DNA from: an uncultured Eubacteriales bacterium
GTDB taxonomy: Bacteria > Bacillota > Clostridia > Oscillospirales > Acutalibacteraceae
Length of the DNA: 21,849 nucleotides
Direction of reading: 5' to 3'
NCBI GenBank assembly: GCA_900316925.1
Contig: ONEU01000111.1
Location: forward strand, 1 to 21,849
This document shows positions 1 to 7,752 of the stretch, one piece after another. Positions within the stretch are counted from its first letter, which is position 1; each line of letters opens with the position of its first letter. Under the pieces are notes generated by a model, which saw nothing but the letters and a program-made list of their open reading frames with translations, ran no database searches and was not told the origin of the DNA. A program made the translations under genes and the position numbers.

Positions 1-235
1 GGTGGAGTCGATCAGATATGTTGATCTGGTGATCCCGGAGGAAAACTGGGAGCAGAAGAGAACCGATGTCCGAGATTATCAGATTGATACGTTTGTAATC
101 GGCGACGACTGGGAAGGAAAATTTGATTTTCTGAAAGAGGAAGGTGTGGAGGTTGTTTATCTGCCGAGAACACCCGAAATCAGTACCACACAGATCAAAG
201 AGGATCTGAACGCTCATGCAGATCCGGAAGGATAG
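1..235 (+). CDS. tagD: Glycerol-3-phosphate cytidylyltransferase, C-terminal part (TagD/TarD)
   Basis: This is the 3' end of a gene that begins before the window. The enzyme makes CDP-glycerol from CTP and sn-glycerol-3-phosphate in the cytoplasm, the donor for teichoic acid and other glycerol-phosphate polymers. About 77 residues are present. They match the C-terminal half of Bacillus-type TagD closely: an IRYVD...VIPE.NWEQK block, then the GDDWEGKFDFL block, the VYLPRT block, and the ISTTQIKEDL segment, where the RT..IST signature of this nucleotidyltransferase family binds nucleotide. The N-terminal HxGH catalytic motif is outside the window. The GTG at position 2 is internal to the conserved domain and is not the start. 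The stop lies 9 bases before the glycerophosphotransferase gene that would use the CDP-glycerol, so substrate supply and use are paired. Family assignment is firm; the tag or tar name is by homology. Confidence 0.93.
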   Translation, partial: VESIRYVDLVIPEENWEQKRTDVRDYQIDTFVIGDDWEGKFDFLKEEGVEVVYLPRTPEISTTQIKEDLNAHADPEG

Positions 236-247
236 AAGGAGCAGATG

Positions 248-1423
248 ATGAATCATTTTCTGTCTTTTGTGAATCGGCTGATCCCGAAAAGAAAGATGAT
301 CCTATTCAATAGTTTTCCCGATCTGAGCGGTAACGCCCTTGCGTTGTATGAATATATTCTGAAGAACCGTCCGGATATCGTCCGGGAATACCGGTTGGTC
401 TGGTGTATTGGCTCAGATATCCGTGCCTGCCGGGAGACGCTGACCAGACGGACAGGCACTACGCGTCACCGGTTAGTGAAAAAGAGGTCCCTGGTAGGAA
501 TCCTCTGTTACTTCCGTGCCCGGTATATCATCTCGACACACGGCTTTTTCCCGTTTATCAGGACTGCCGGGAAGCAGATACATCTGAATGTATGGCATGG
601 AATGCCGTTCAAGAAAATCGGACGGATGCTGGAGGATGTCCACACAAACGGGAAGCGTGATGAGGCGGATATGACCATCTCTACGTCACCGCTTTTCCGG
701 GATATCATGGCGAGATCCTTTGCGCTGGAAAAAGAGCGGGTTCTTGTCACCGGACAGCCATGTAACGACTTCCTATTTGACAGGGGTGATGTCCTGCACC
801 GATTCGGCATTGACCGGGCATCCTTTTCAAAGGTGCTCATCTGGATGCCGACATACCGGCAATCCGTTGTCGGGGATATCCGGCAGGACGGCAGGGCAGA
901 CGGCTTTGGGGTGTATGAAGTGCTGACGGAGCATTTTGATGAGCTGGATCAGCTGCTGCAAGTCCAGGGGATTCTTCTTCTTATCAAACCGCATCCTATG
1001 GATGTGATCAACACCATCGACTTTCCGAAAAGCAGGAGCATGATGACCATCACGGATGATGAGCTGTTCGGAAAGCATACGCAGCTGTATGAACTGCTTG
1101 CCGGGTGTGACGTGCTGTTGACGGATTATTCCTCCGTATTTATTGATTTTCTGGTAACGGGAAAACCGATTGCCTTTGTTTGCAGCGATCTGCAGGAATA
1201 CAGCGCAACAAGAGGCTTCTGCTTTGAACCTCCCACGGAATATATGCCCGGCGAGCTGATCGGTAATTACCGGGAGCTTGTGGGATATCTTCAACACATG
1301 GAACCGGTGAATGAGAAATGGCGTGAGGCGTACCGGTCAATACAGAAGGCGTTTCATTCGTACTGTGACCGGGATTCCAGCGAAAGGCTCTGCTCCGCGG
1401 TTTTCGGCAGCCCGGAACCTTGA
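248..1423 (+). CDS. CDP-glycerol glycerophosphotransferase (TagB/TagF family)
   Basis: Predicted cytoplasmic, membrane-associated enzyme that moves glycerol-phosphate from CDP-glycerol to a polyprenyl-linked glycan or growing polyol-phosphate chain. Numbered from an ATG at 245, the protein shows the family landmarks: WHGMPFKKIG (His at about 118), a QPCNDFL segment near 171-177, WMPTYR near 200-205, the IKPHP motif (His about 250), and LLTDYSSVFIDF near 291-302 followed by an RGFCFEP segment. The two His residues correspond to the catalytic or substrate-binding histidines known in TagF. At about 391 residues it is nearly all catalytic domain, without the long N-terminal extension of TagF polymerases, so it could be a primase or a single-glycerol-phosphate decorating enzyme. 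Two ATGs sit at 245 and 248; the AGGAG at 237-241 is better spaced for 248. It directly follows tagD. The acceptor cannot be read from sequence. Confidence 0.88.
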   Translation: MNHFLSFVNRLIPKRKMILFNSFPDLSGNALALYEYILKNRPDIVREYRLVWCIGSDIRACRETLTRRTGTTRHRLVKKRSLVGILCYFRARYIISTHGFFPFIRTAGKQIHLNVWHGMPFKKIGRMLEDVHTNGKRDEADMTISTSPLFRDIMARSFALEKERVLVTGQPCNDFLFDRGDVLHRFGIDRASFSKVLIWMPTYRQSVVGDIRQDGRADGFGVYEVLTEHFDELDQLLQVQGILLLIKPHPMDVINTIDFPKSRSMMTITDDELFGKHTQLYELLAGCDVLLTDYSSVFIDFLVTGKPIAFVCSDLQEYSATRGFCFEPPTEYMPGELIGNYRELVGYLQHMEPVNEKWREAYRSIQKAFHSYCDRDSSERLCSAVFGSPEP

Positions 1424-1483
1424 TTGTTCCGTGAGTTCCACAGGGTGTTTTTGAAATTAACCACACAGGCCGGTGATCAGGAT

Positions 1484-2041
1484 ATGAACAGCAATTGGTA
1501 TAAGCTTGCCATGAAAGCAACGAAAGTAACATACGGGAAGCGTCTCCTGCTGAAAGGCGTTCCGCTGATCTATAACCAGAAGGGCGCCACGCTCCGGATC
1601 GGTGATGACTGTATCATCAAAAGCTCTTTTCTTTCCAATCTGGTGGGGCTTTATTCCAGAACGATCATCGTGACAAGAACACCGGAAGCGGAGATCGTTA
1701 TCGGCGATCATGTGGGCATCTCGGGGGCGACCATTTATGCACGGAAAAGTATCCGTATCGGCAATCATACGAATATCGGGGGAAATACCAAAATACTGGA
1801 CAATGATTTTCACCCCCTTGAGATTGAAGCCCGGCTGCAGGACGATAAAAGTAAGATCGGCACAAAAGCGATCGTCATCGGAAACAACTGTTTAATCGGC
1901 TGCAACAGTATTATCCTGAAAGGAACCGTCCTTGGTGACGGCTGTGTGGTGGGAGCGGGAGCCGTTGTCTGCGGGACGTTTGAAGCAAACAGCGTGATCG
2001 CAGGGAATCCTGCAAGGGTCATCAGAAAACTGGAACAGTAG
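1484..2041 (+). CDS. Left-handed beta-helix acyltransferase (WbbJ/maltose O-acetyltransferase type)
   Basis: A 185-residue hexapeptide-repeat protein. It probably acetylates a sugar hydroxyl or amino group from acetyl-CoA in the cytoplasm. Repeats of the [IV]-G-x4 kind run from about residue 38 to 165 (RIGDDC, VIGDHVGI, RIGNHTNIGG, VIGNNCLIG, VLGDGCVVGAG), ending in the usual NPARVI segment at about 175-180. The loop DNDFHP at 106-111 carries the expected catalytic His (110). The reading frame is open back to a TTG at 1424, just after the previous stop, but no good ribosome binding site precedes it; the ATG at 1484 gives a normal family length, although its own Shine-Dalgarno (around CAGG, 1478-1481) is weak. 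If 1484 is right, bases 1424-1483 are a short leader. The acceptor sugar is unknown. Confidence 0.82.
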   Translation: MNSNWYKLAMKATKVTYGKRLLLKGVPLIYNQKGATLRIGDDCIIKSSFLSNLVGLYSRTIIVTRTPEAEIVIGDHVGISGATIYARKSIRIGNHTNIGGNTKILDNDFHPLEIEARLQDDKSKIGTKAIVIGNNCLIGCNSIILKGTVLGDGCVVGAGAVVCGTFEANSVIAGNPARVIRKLEQ

Positions 2042-2052
2042 GAGATGAGCGG

Positions 2053-3321
2053 ATGTCGGAAAAAAAGAAAATACTGATATTTGCTCATTATTATTATCCT
2101 GATGTGGCGTCCACCGGTCAGATCCTGCAGGATCAGGCGGAAGGGATGCTGCAGGAGTTTGATGTGACGGTGGTGTGTACCGTCCCTTCCTACGGCGGAA
2201 CCATTGAAGAAAAGTATCAGACCCGGAGGTTCTATGAGGAGGAGATCAACGGCGTCAGGGTGATTCGTGTCCGGGTACCGGAGTTTTCAAAGGCGAATAA
2301 GAAAAGCCGGATCAGGAACATCATTTCTTATTATTTCGGCGCATCGAAGGCCTGCAGCCGCTCCGGCAGGCAGGATTACATCTTTACGATTTCACAGCCG
2401 CCGATTTTAGGAGGACTGCTCGGAGTCCGGGCAAAACGCCGGAAACACGCCAGGCTGATCTATTGTATTCAGGATTTCAATCCGGAACAGATTATGGCGG
2501 TGGGATACCTGAAAAATAAGGTGGTATTACATACCATGATGAAGCTGGACCTGTATTCCTGCCGGCACAGTGATCTTGTCATCACTGTCGGCCGGGATCT
2601 GGTCGAAACATTGAAACATCGTTTCCGAAAGAAAAGGCTTCCCCGGTATGCCATGATCAACAACTGGATCGACGAGAAGGAAATATACCCGCTTCCGCCG
2701 GATCACGATAAGGTTGTTGCGTTCAAAAAGAAGTACGGCCTTGACGGTCGGTTTGTCATCATGTATTCGGGGAATATCGGCCTGTATTACGATCTGGAGA
2801 ATCTGATGAGCGTCATCGCATCATTTCCGTCCGGTACTGTCACAAACGACGGCAGAGAGGTCGTCTTCGCCTTTGTCGGAGCAGGTTCGGTTCTGCAGGA
2901 ACTGAAGGCGTACCGGGAACGGCACCGGATGGACAATGTTGTTTTTATCCCGTATCAGGTGAAGCGAGAGCTGATTTACAGCCTGAATGCTGCGGATGTG
3001 CACTGGTGCGTTAACGCCAGGGGGATAAAAGGCGTGAGCTGTCCGTCAAAGGCGTACGGCATCATGGCGGCCGCCAAGCCTATTCTCGGCGTGCTGGAAG
3101 AGGATACCGAGGTCAGGGGGCTGATAGAAGCCTGCCGCTGCGGCAAATGCTGTGCCCCAGGTGATTATGCGGCGGTGGAGGAACTCATCCGATGGTTCCT
3201 TGCGCATCACGGCAGCGATGAACTAAGGCAGATGGGGCAGAACGGCAGACAGTATCTTGAAAAACATCTGACGAAGGATATCAGCATCCGGAAGTACCTG
3301 GACGAAATCAAAAAATTGTAA
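2053..3321 (+). CDS. Glycosyltransferase family 4, WcaI/WbuB-like
   Basis: A 422-residue GT-B fold retaining glycosyltransferase that adds a sugar to a lipid-linked repeat unit at the inner membrane face. The N-terminus has the IFAHYYYPDVASTGQI segment typical of the WcaI/WbuB branch, whose known members move L-fucose or L-fucosamine type sugars. The C-terminal donor domain has YSGNIGLYYDLENL (from about 238) and a GVSCPSKAYGIMAAAKP block (from about 327) where GT4 enzymes bind the nucleotide sugar. The GGAG at 2041-2044 overlaps the previous stop and is 8 bases before the ATG, which supports both the start and co-translation. Because gmd and fcl lie in the same locus, GDP-L-fucose is a reasonable donor guess, but this is inference from branch resemblance and context. 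Confidence 0.85.
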   Translation: MSEKKKILIFAHYYYPDVASTGQILQDQAEGMLQEFDVTVVCTVPSYGGTIEEKYQTRRFYEEEINGVRVIRVRVPEFSKANKKSRIRNIISYYFGASKACSRSGRQDYIFTISQPPILGGLLGVRAKRRKHARLIYCIQDFNPEQIMAVGYLKNKVVLHTMMKLDLYSCRHSDLVITVGRDLVETLKHRFRKKRLPRYAMINNWIDEKEIYPLPPDHDKVVAFKKKYGLDGRFVIMYSGNIGLYYDLENLMSVIASFPSGTVTNDGREVVFAFVGAGSVLQELKAYRERHRMDNVVFIPYQVKRELIYSLNAADVHWCVNARGIKGVSCPSKAYGIMAAAKPILGVLEEDTEVRGLIEACRCGKCCAPGDYAAVEELIRWFLAHHGSDELRQMGQNGRQYLEKHLTKDISIRKYLDEIKKL

Positions 3322-3336
3322 GTAAGGAAAAGTAGT

Positions 3337-4242
3337 ATGGTTGATTTGACAGTCGTCATCCTGACAAAAAACGAAGAGAAGAATATCCGGAAGTGCATTG
3401 AATCCTTCAACGGGATCGCAAAGCGTTTCGTGATCGTTGACAGCTTCAGCACGGACGGTACGGAGAGTATTTGCAGAGAGCTTGACGCAGAACTTCAAGA
3501 AAAGGGGTCTCGGTTGGATTTTTATCAGAATCAATGGGTCGATTATGCCACACAGTTCAATTGGGGACTGTCACAGACAAAGATCACGACGGCATGGTGT
3601 ATGCGGATGGATGCGGATGAAGAGCTGATGGAAGACCTTGCAGCGGAGATTGATGAGAAGCTGGACGGACTGGCACCGCCGGTAAATGGCGTGATCGTCC
3701 GCAGAAGACTGATTTTTATGGGACGATGGATCAGGCATGGCGGCAGATACCCTGAACGGCTGCTGAGAATCTTCCGTACCGGGAAGGCTGTCTGCGAACA
3801 GAAGATAATGGATGAGCATCTTCTGCTGTCGGAGGGCAGGACTGTTACCTTCCGGCATGATCTGATGGATAATAACCGGAAGGATCTGGAATGGTGGACA
3901 GCGAAGCATAACTGGTACAGTAACCGTGAGGTTCTTGACCGTCAGTTGACGGCGGGCCTCCCGGCGGACAATACCCTGGAAGCAGGCGGTATCTCCACAC
4001 GGCAGGCCGCTGTGAAGCGGAAGGTAAAGAACGGCGGTTATTATCATCTGCCAAAGTTCTGGCGGGCACATTTGTATTTCATTTATCGGTACTACCTGAA
4101 ACTGGGATTCCTGGACGGAAAAGAAGGTAAGATTTTTCATTTTTTACAGGCGTACTGGTACCGGTTTCTGGTAGATGCGAAGCTATATGAGTGCGAAAAA
4201 GCCGGAACGGTCATGGAACAGCAGGTGGATCTGAAAGCATAA
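3337..4242 (+). CDS. Glycosyltransferase family 2 (WaaE/KdtX-like branch)
   Basis: A 301-residue inverting GT-A fold transferase. It opens with the VVILTKNEEKNIRKC nucleotide-binding strand and loop (residues 6-20), then VDSFSTDGT (34-42). The metal-binding DxD equivalent is MDADEE at 91-96. Further on are GRWIRHGGRYPERLLRIF (129-146), an MDEH segment (158-161) and an AKHNWYS block (189-195); this set is usual in the GT2 branch that includes WaaE/KdtX lipopolysaccharide-core glucosyltransferases, although here the host is probably Gram-positive. No membrane segment is obvious. A TAAGGA about eight bases upstream supports the ATG. It sits 15 bases after the preceding glycosyltransferase gene. 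The sugar donor and linkage are not predictable. Confidence 0.85.
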   Translation: MVDLTVVILTKNEEKNIRKCIESFNGIAKRFVIVDSFSTDGTESICRELDAELQEKGSRLDFYQNQWVDYATQFNWGLSQTKITTAWCMRMDADEELMEDLAAEIDEKLDGLAPPVNGVIVRRRLIFMGRWIRHGGRYPERLLRIFRTGKAVCEQKIMDEHLLLSEGRTVTFRHDLMDNNRKDLEWWTAKHNWYSNREVLDRQLTAGLPADNTLEAGGISTRQAAVKRKVKNGGYYHLPKFWRAHLYFIYRYYLKLGFLDGKEGKIFHFLQAYWYRFLVDAKLYECEKAGTVMEQQVDLKA

Positions 4243-4253
4243 GAGGTCAGCGT

Positions 4254-5468
4254 ATGAGGATATTACAAATCACGGCCTTCAGCGGGTGGGGGTGTACCGG
4301 AAGAATCGCCGTGGGGATACACGACGTTCTCGTCAGGCAGAACCACGAAAGTGTGATTGCCTGGGGGAGAATCAATACCGCACCGCCGTCCGTTCCGACC
4401 ATTCGGATCGGAAACCGCCTTGACCAGCAGCTGCACGGATTGTATACAAGGATCACCGATCAATGCGGGTTCGGTTCGTTCCGCGTCACAAGACAGTTTC
4501 TGAAAAAACTGGACAGGATTCAACCGGATCTTGTTCAGCTGCATATCATGCATGGGTATTATATCCATCTGGAGCTGCTGTTTCAGTATCTCAAAGAAAA
4601 ACGGATCCCCGTTGTGTGGACATTCCACGATTGCTGGGCGTTCACGGGACATTGCCCATACTTTGATCTCGCCGGATGTGACCGTTGGAAGACGGGCTGT
4701 CACCATTGTCCCCAGAAATTCCATCATCCGAAAAGCTGGCTGCTCGACCGCTCACAACAGAACTGGATCCGGAAGAAAAAACTGTTTTCCGGTGCCGACA
4801 ACCTGACGATCGTCACCCCGTCAGCATGGATGGCAGGGCTGGTAAGACAATCATTTCTGAAAGACTGTCCCGTGGAAGTGATCCGCAACGGCATCAATCT
4901 GGAACAGTTCCGTCCCACTTATGGCAATCTGACGGCGCAGCTTGGGTTGACTGATAAAAAGATCATCCTGGGAGTCTCCTCCACATGGGCGGATTCCAAG
5001 GGGCTGTGGGATTTCATTCGTCTTGCACCGCTTCTGCCGCAGGATTTCCGGATCGTGCTTGTCGGTCTCAACAGACAGCAGGTGAACAGGATGCCGGAAC
5101 GTATCATCGGACTGGAGAGAACCGACAGTCTCCGGAAGCTGGCGGAATTATATACGGCTGCCGCTGTATTTGTCAATCCAACCTATGAGGATAATTTCCC
5201 CACTACCAATCTGGAAGCGCTTGCCTGTGGGACGCCGGTGGTCACCTATCAGACAGGCGGCAGCGTGGAAGCAGCAGGGAACCGATTTGGGAAGATCATT
5301 CCCTGCGGAGATGTCGCCGCGCTGGGAGACTATCTCAAAAGCGACGACTGGAAACAGTTTTCATCCGAAGAATGCGCTGCTTATGCGGCCGGTTTTGATG
5401 AGCAGCAAAAATTCCTGCAGTATGTCAGATTGTACGGAACGATTTTAGGGAGTAACCGCCATGAGTAA
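4254..5468 (+). CDS. Glycosyltransferase family 4, WcaC-like
   Basis: A 404-residue GT-B transferase. The start at 4254 is chosen because a GAGG lies 8 bases ahead and the N-terminus MRILQITAFSGWGCTGRIA is the expected Rossmann strand and loop; the frame is open to 4191 inside the preceding gene, but that extension is not family-like. A Cys/His-rich segment at about 124-153 (WTFHDCWAFTGHC, then GCDRWKTGCHHC) is characteristic of the branch that includes the colanic acid enzyme WcaC. The donor-binding region from about 308 reads NPTYEDNFPTTNLEALACG, with the GT4 E-x7-E pattern. It is followed by a GT2 gene overlapping it by 8 bases, indicating translational coupling. The WcaC family is associated with GDP-sugar-dependent colanic acid assembly, so it is another candidate to use GDP-L-fucose; the acceptor is unknown. 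Confidence 0.85.
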   Translation: MRILQITAFSGWGCTGRIAVGIHDVLVRQNHESVIAWGRINTAPPSVPTIRIGNRLDQQLHGLYTRITDQCGFGSFRVTRQFLKKLDRIQPDLVQLHIMHGYYIHLELLFQYLKEKRIPVVWTFHDCWAFTGHCPYFDLAGCDRWKTGCHHCPQKFHHPKSWLLDRSQQNWIRKKKLFSGADNLTIVTPSAWMAGLVRQSFLKDCPVEVIRNGINLEQFRPTYGNLTAQLGLTDKKIILGVSSTWADSKGLWDFIRLAPLLPQDFRIVLVGLNRQQVNRMPERIIGLERTDSLRKLAELYTAAAVFVNPTYEDNFPTTNLEALACGTPVVTYQTGGSVEAAGNRFGKIIPCGDVAALGDYLKSDDWKQFSSEECAAYAAGFDEQQKFLQYVRLYGTILGSNRHE

Positions 5469-6459
5469 ACTGCTGAGTGTGATCTTGCCGACATACAATG
5501 TCAGACCGTATCTGGGGCAGTGCCTGGACTCCATCATCGCACAGACCTATACGCAGACGGAAATCATCATTGTCATTGACGGCGCGACGGACGGTTCGTA
5601 TGAACTGGCCAGGGAGTATGCCGAAAGAGACAGCAGGATCAGAGTGATCTGGCAGGAGAACGCCGGTTCCGGTCCTGCCAGGAACAGGGGGTTGGAATAT
5701 GTCAGCGGCGAGTATGTCATGTTTGTTGATCCTGATGACTGGCTGGAAAAGAATTATTTTGCGCATTATATGGCTGTCTGTGATACGGCAGGTCTGGTGA
5801 TCGGCGGCAGTACGCTGTTCTATGAGGAGCACCCGTCCCGTCAGATCGAAAAAAAATATCCCCGGCAGAATATCAGCGGAGAAAGTGAAGCCCGCCGTCA
5901 ATATATCAGCCTGCTGACGAAGGGTGCCCTTGCTGCTCCGACGGCAAAGCTGTACCGAATGAGCCTGATCAGAAACCATCATCTTTCCTTCCCGGATCTG
6001 CGTCGCAGTCAGGATATGGTGTTCAATTACCGGTATTATCATCATCTTTCGTCAATTTGCCTGATTGAGGATACCGGCTATCATTATCGTATTATCGGGG
6101 AGTCGCAGAACCTGAAACTGGGGAGTGACTATTATCGGACGTTAGCCATGATCTATTCGGAGATTCTCCGGTTGTATGAGGATTGGAGCATGACAATGGC
6201 GCCGGAAGATCATACGGCCTTATGCGGTTTTTTTCTGCCGTCTGTTATGGCAAACTGTGAAGCAAATCTGCTCCGGAAAGAAGATATCCGGCCGATCCTG
6301 ACGGATGAAACGATCCGTACCATCGTGAGAGGGGCATCCGGAACAAGGCCGGACAGAAAGCTGTTCCGATGGTTATACCGTACACATTGCGTATGGGGCG
6401 TGAAGCTGCTGTTGAGAGCAAAAATCAAAGCCAGGAAAGAGGAGCGCAGAAGTGGGTAA
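5461..6459 (+). CDS. Glycosyltransferase family 2 (capsule type)
   Basis: A 332-residue GT-A transferase of the common capsule/exopolysaccharide kind. It shows VILPTYNVRPYLGQCLDSI at 7-25, IVIDGATDGS at 37-46, ENAGSGPARNRGL at 66-78 and the metal-binding VDPDDW at 89-94. The rest is a variable acceptor domain of about 230 residues with no clear membrane helix. The ATG overlaps the end of the preceding gene by 8 bases, with GGGAG just inside that gene as the ribosome binding site. Its own 3' end overlaps the next start by 8 bases, so three genes in a row are translationally coupled. The sugar transferred cannot be told from sequence. Confidence 0.88.
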   Translation: MSKLLSVILPTYNVRPYLGQCLDSIIAQTYTQTEIIIVIDGATDGSYELAREYAERDSRIRVIWQENAGSGPARNRGLEYVSGEYVMFVDPDDWLEKNYFAHYMAVCDTAGLVIGGSTLFYEEHPSRQIEKKYPRQNISGESEARRQYISLLTKGALAAPTAKLYRMSLIRNHHLSFPDLRRSQDMVFNYRYYHHLSSICLIEDTGYHYRIIGESQNLKLGSDYYRTLAMIYSEILRLYEDWSMTMAPEDHTALCGFFLPSVMANCEANLLRKEDIRPILTDETIRTIVRGASGTRPDRKLFRWLYRTHCVWGVKLLLRAKIKARKEERRSG

Positions 6460-6985
6460 GTTTAAGAAAATGTGTCAGGTGATCGAAAGAAAAATGCTGA
6501 GAATACTGGGAATGATCAGTGTGAAGCAATATAAAAAGCTGTACCCAAGATATCTGCGGAGGATCGGGATCAACATAGCCGAGGATTACTATGAGGATGG
6601 GATCGGCTTCATTGATTCCAGCGCCTATTTTGACGGAAATGATTATAGCCTGATCTCCATCGGGAAGGACACCACCATCTCCATGCAGGTCATTGTCCTG
6701 ACGCATGATTATTCCATTGTGAAGGGGCTGCAGGCAATCGGGGAACCGGCCAATAAACGATTCCTGAAGCCTGTTACCATCGGTGCCAATTGTTTTATCG
6801 GAGCCAGAGCCTTTCTGCTGCCCGGGACCGTGATCGGTGACAACTGTGTGATCGGAGCGGGCAGTGTGGTGCGGGGGGAGATCCCTTCCAATACCATCGT
6901 CACCGGCAATCCGGCAAAGGTTGTCGGCAATATCGAGGATTGGGCAAGATATCACCTCGAAGCGGGAGATTTAGTCGATACCTGA
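6452..6985 (+). CDS. Left-handed beta-helix acyltransferase, GTG start
   Basis: A 177-residue hexapeptide-repeat acyltransferase, probably an acetyl-CoA-dependent sugar O-acetyltransferase. The strand SLISIGKDTTISMQV leads into the catalytic loop LTHDYS (83-88, His 85). Further repeats follow (VTIGANCFIGARA, VIGDNCVIGAGSVV) and the terminal NPAKVVG block. The start is taken as the GTG at 6452 because AAAGAGGAG at 6435-6443 has ideal spacing for it; the first in-frame ATG, at 6470, would lose only six residues. The N-terminal ~45 residues are basic and amphipathic and could lie on the membrane. It overlaps the preceding GT2 gene by 8 bases and is followed 23 bases later by another enzyme of the same fold. 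Confidence 0.85.
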   Translation: MGKFKKMCQVIERKMLRILGMISVKQYKKLYPRYLRRIGINIAEDYYEDGIGFIDSSAYFDGNDYSLISIGKDTTISMQVIVLTHDYSIVKGLQAIGEPANKRFLKPVTIGANCFIGARAFLLPGTVIGDNCVIGAGSVVRGEIPSNTIVTGNPAKVVGNIEDWARYHLEAGDLVDT

Positions 6986-7008
6986 TCTGTACCAAGGGGG
7001 ATGAATCC

Positions 7009-7752
7009 ATGGGAACTCTCAGACTGAAGCTGCTGAAACTGAAAATCAGATGTTTCCCCAAAAAAGCCAGACCGGAAGACTTCAACCGGGTGTTGAGGAT
7101 GGAAGGCATCGAGGTGGGGAAGGGAACGGTCATCTATGCACCCCACACGCAGACGATCGACCGTCAGAGACCGTGGATGTTAAAAATCGGGGAATACTGT
7201 AAAATCACCGCCGGATGCACGATCCTGACGCATGATTACAGCCGTTCTGTTCTCAGACGTGCCTATCACGATATTGTATGTGAGGCGGGAATGACGGTGA
7301 TCGGCAACAATGTTTTTATCGGAATGCATTCGACCATCCTGATGGGGGCGCATATCGGCAATAATGTAATCATCGGTGCCAACAGTGTGGTGAGCGGCAC
7401 GATTCCTGATAACGTGGTGGCGGCAGGAAATCCTGCCCGTGTGATCCGTACCCTTGAGGAACATTATGCCCTCCGCAAGAAAAAGTATATCGAGGAAGGA
7501 AAGCTGTTTGCCAGGAGCTACTATGAAACCTATCACAAGGTGCCGGAAGTCTCAGCCATGACGGCTTTTTTTCCGCTGTTTCTGAAGAGAGAGGTATCGG
7601 CATTGCGGGAGCATCATGTCTCCGTACAATGGAACGGTGATGAGCCGTCCGAGATCGTGGCGGATTTTCTGAAAACCGAGCCGGTATACAGCTCCTATGA
7701 GGCATTCCTGGAGGATGCCCTGGGAAAAAAGGTTGAGGAAATCGAACCATGA
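7009..7752 (+). CDS. Left-handed beta-helix acyltransferase with C-terminal extension
   Basis: A 247-residue protein. The acyltransferase core covers roughly residues 30-155: repeats (IEVGKGTVI, LKIGEYCKITAG, VIGNNVFIGMHSTI, HIGNNVIIGANSVV), the catalytic loop ILTHDYS (72-78, His 75) and the usual NPARVIRTLEEH end. About 90 residues follow the core, rich in charged and aromatic positions, with no motif I recognise; simple O-acetyltransferases lack such a tail. The ATG at 7009 is chosen because AAGGGGG (6994-7000) sits 8 bases ahead; the frame is open further back into the preceding gene, but that stretch is not family-like. It shares an ATGA overlap with the next gene. It is the third LbH acyltransferase in the locus and the second in tandem, suggesting several acylation positions on the repeat unit. 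Acceptor unknown. Confidence 0.83.
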   Translation: MGTLRLKLLKLKIRCFPKKARPEDFNRVLRMEGIEVGKGTVIYAPHTQTIDRQRPWMLKIGEYCKITAGCTILTHDYSRSVLRRAYHDIVCEAGMTVIGNNVFIGMHSTILMGAHIGNNVIIGANSVVSGTIPDNVVAAGNPARVIRTLEEHYALRKKKYIEEGKLFARSYYETYHKVPEVSAMTAFFPLFLKREVSALREHHVSVQWNGDEPSEIVADFLKTEPVYSSYEAFLEDALGKKVEEIEP

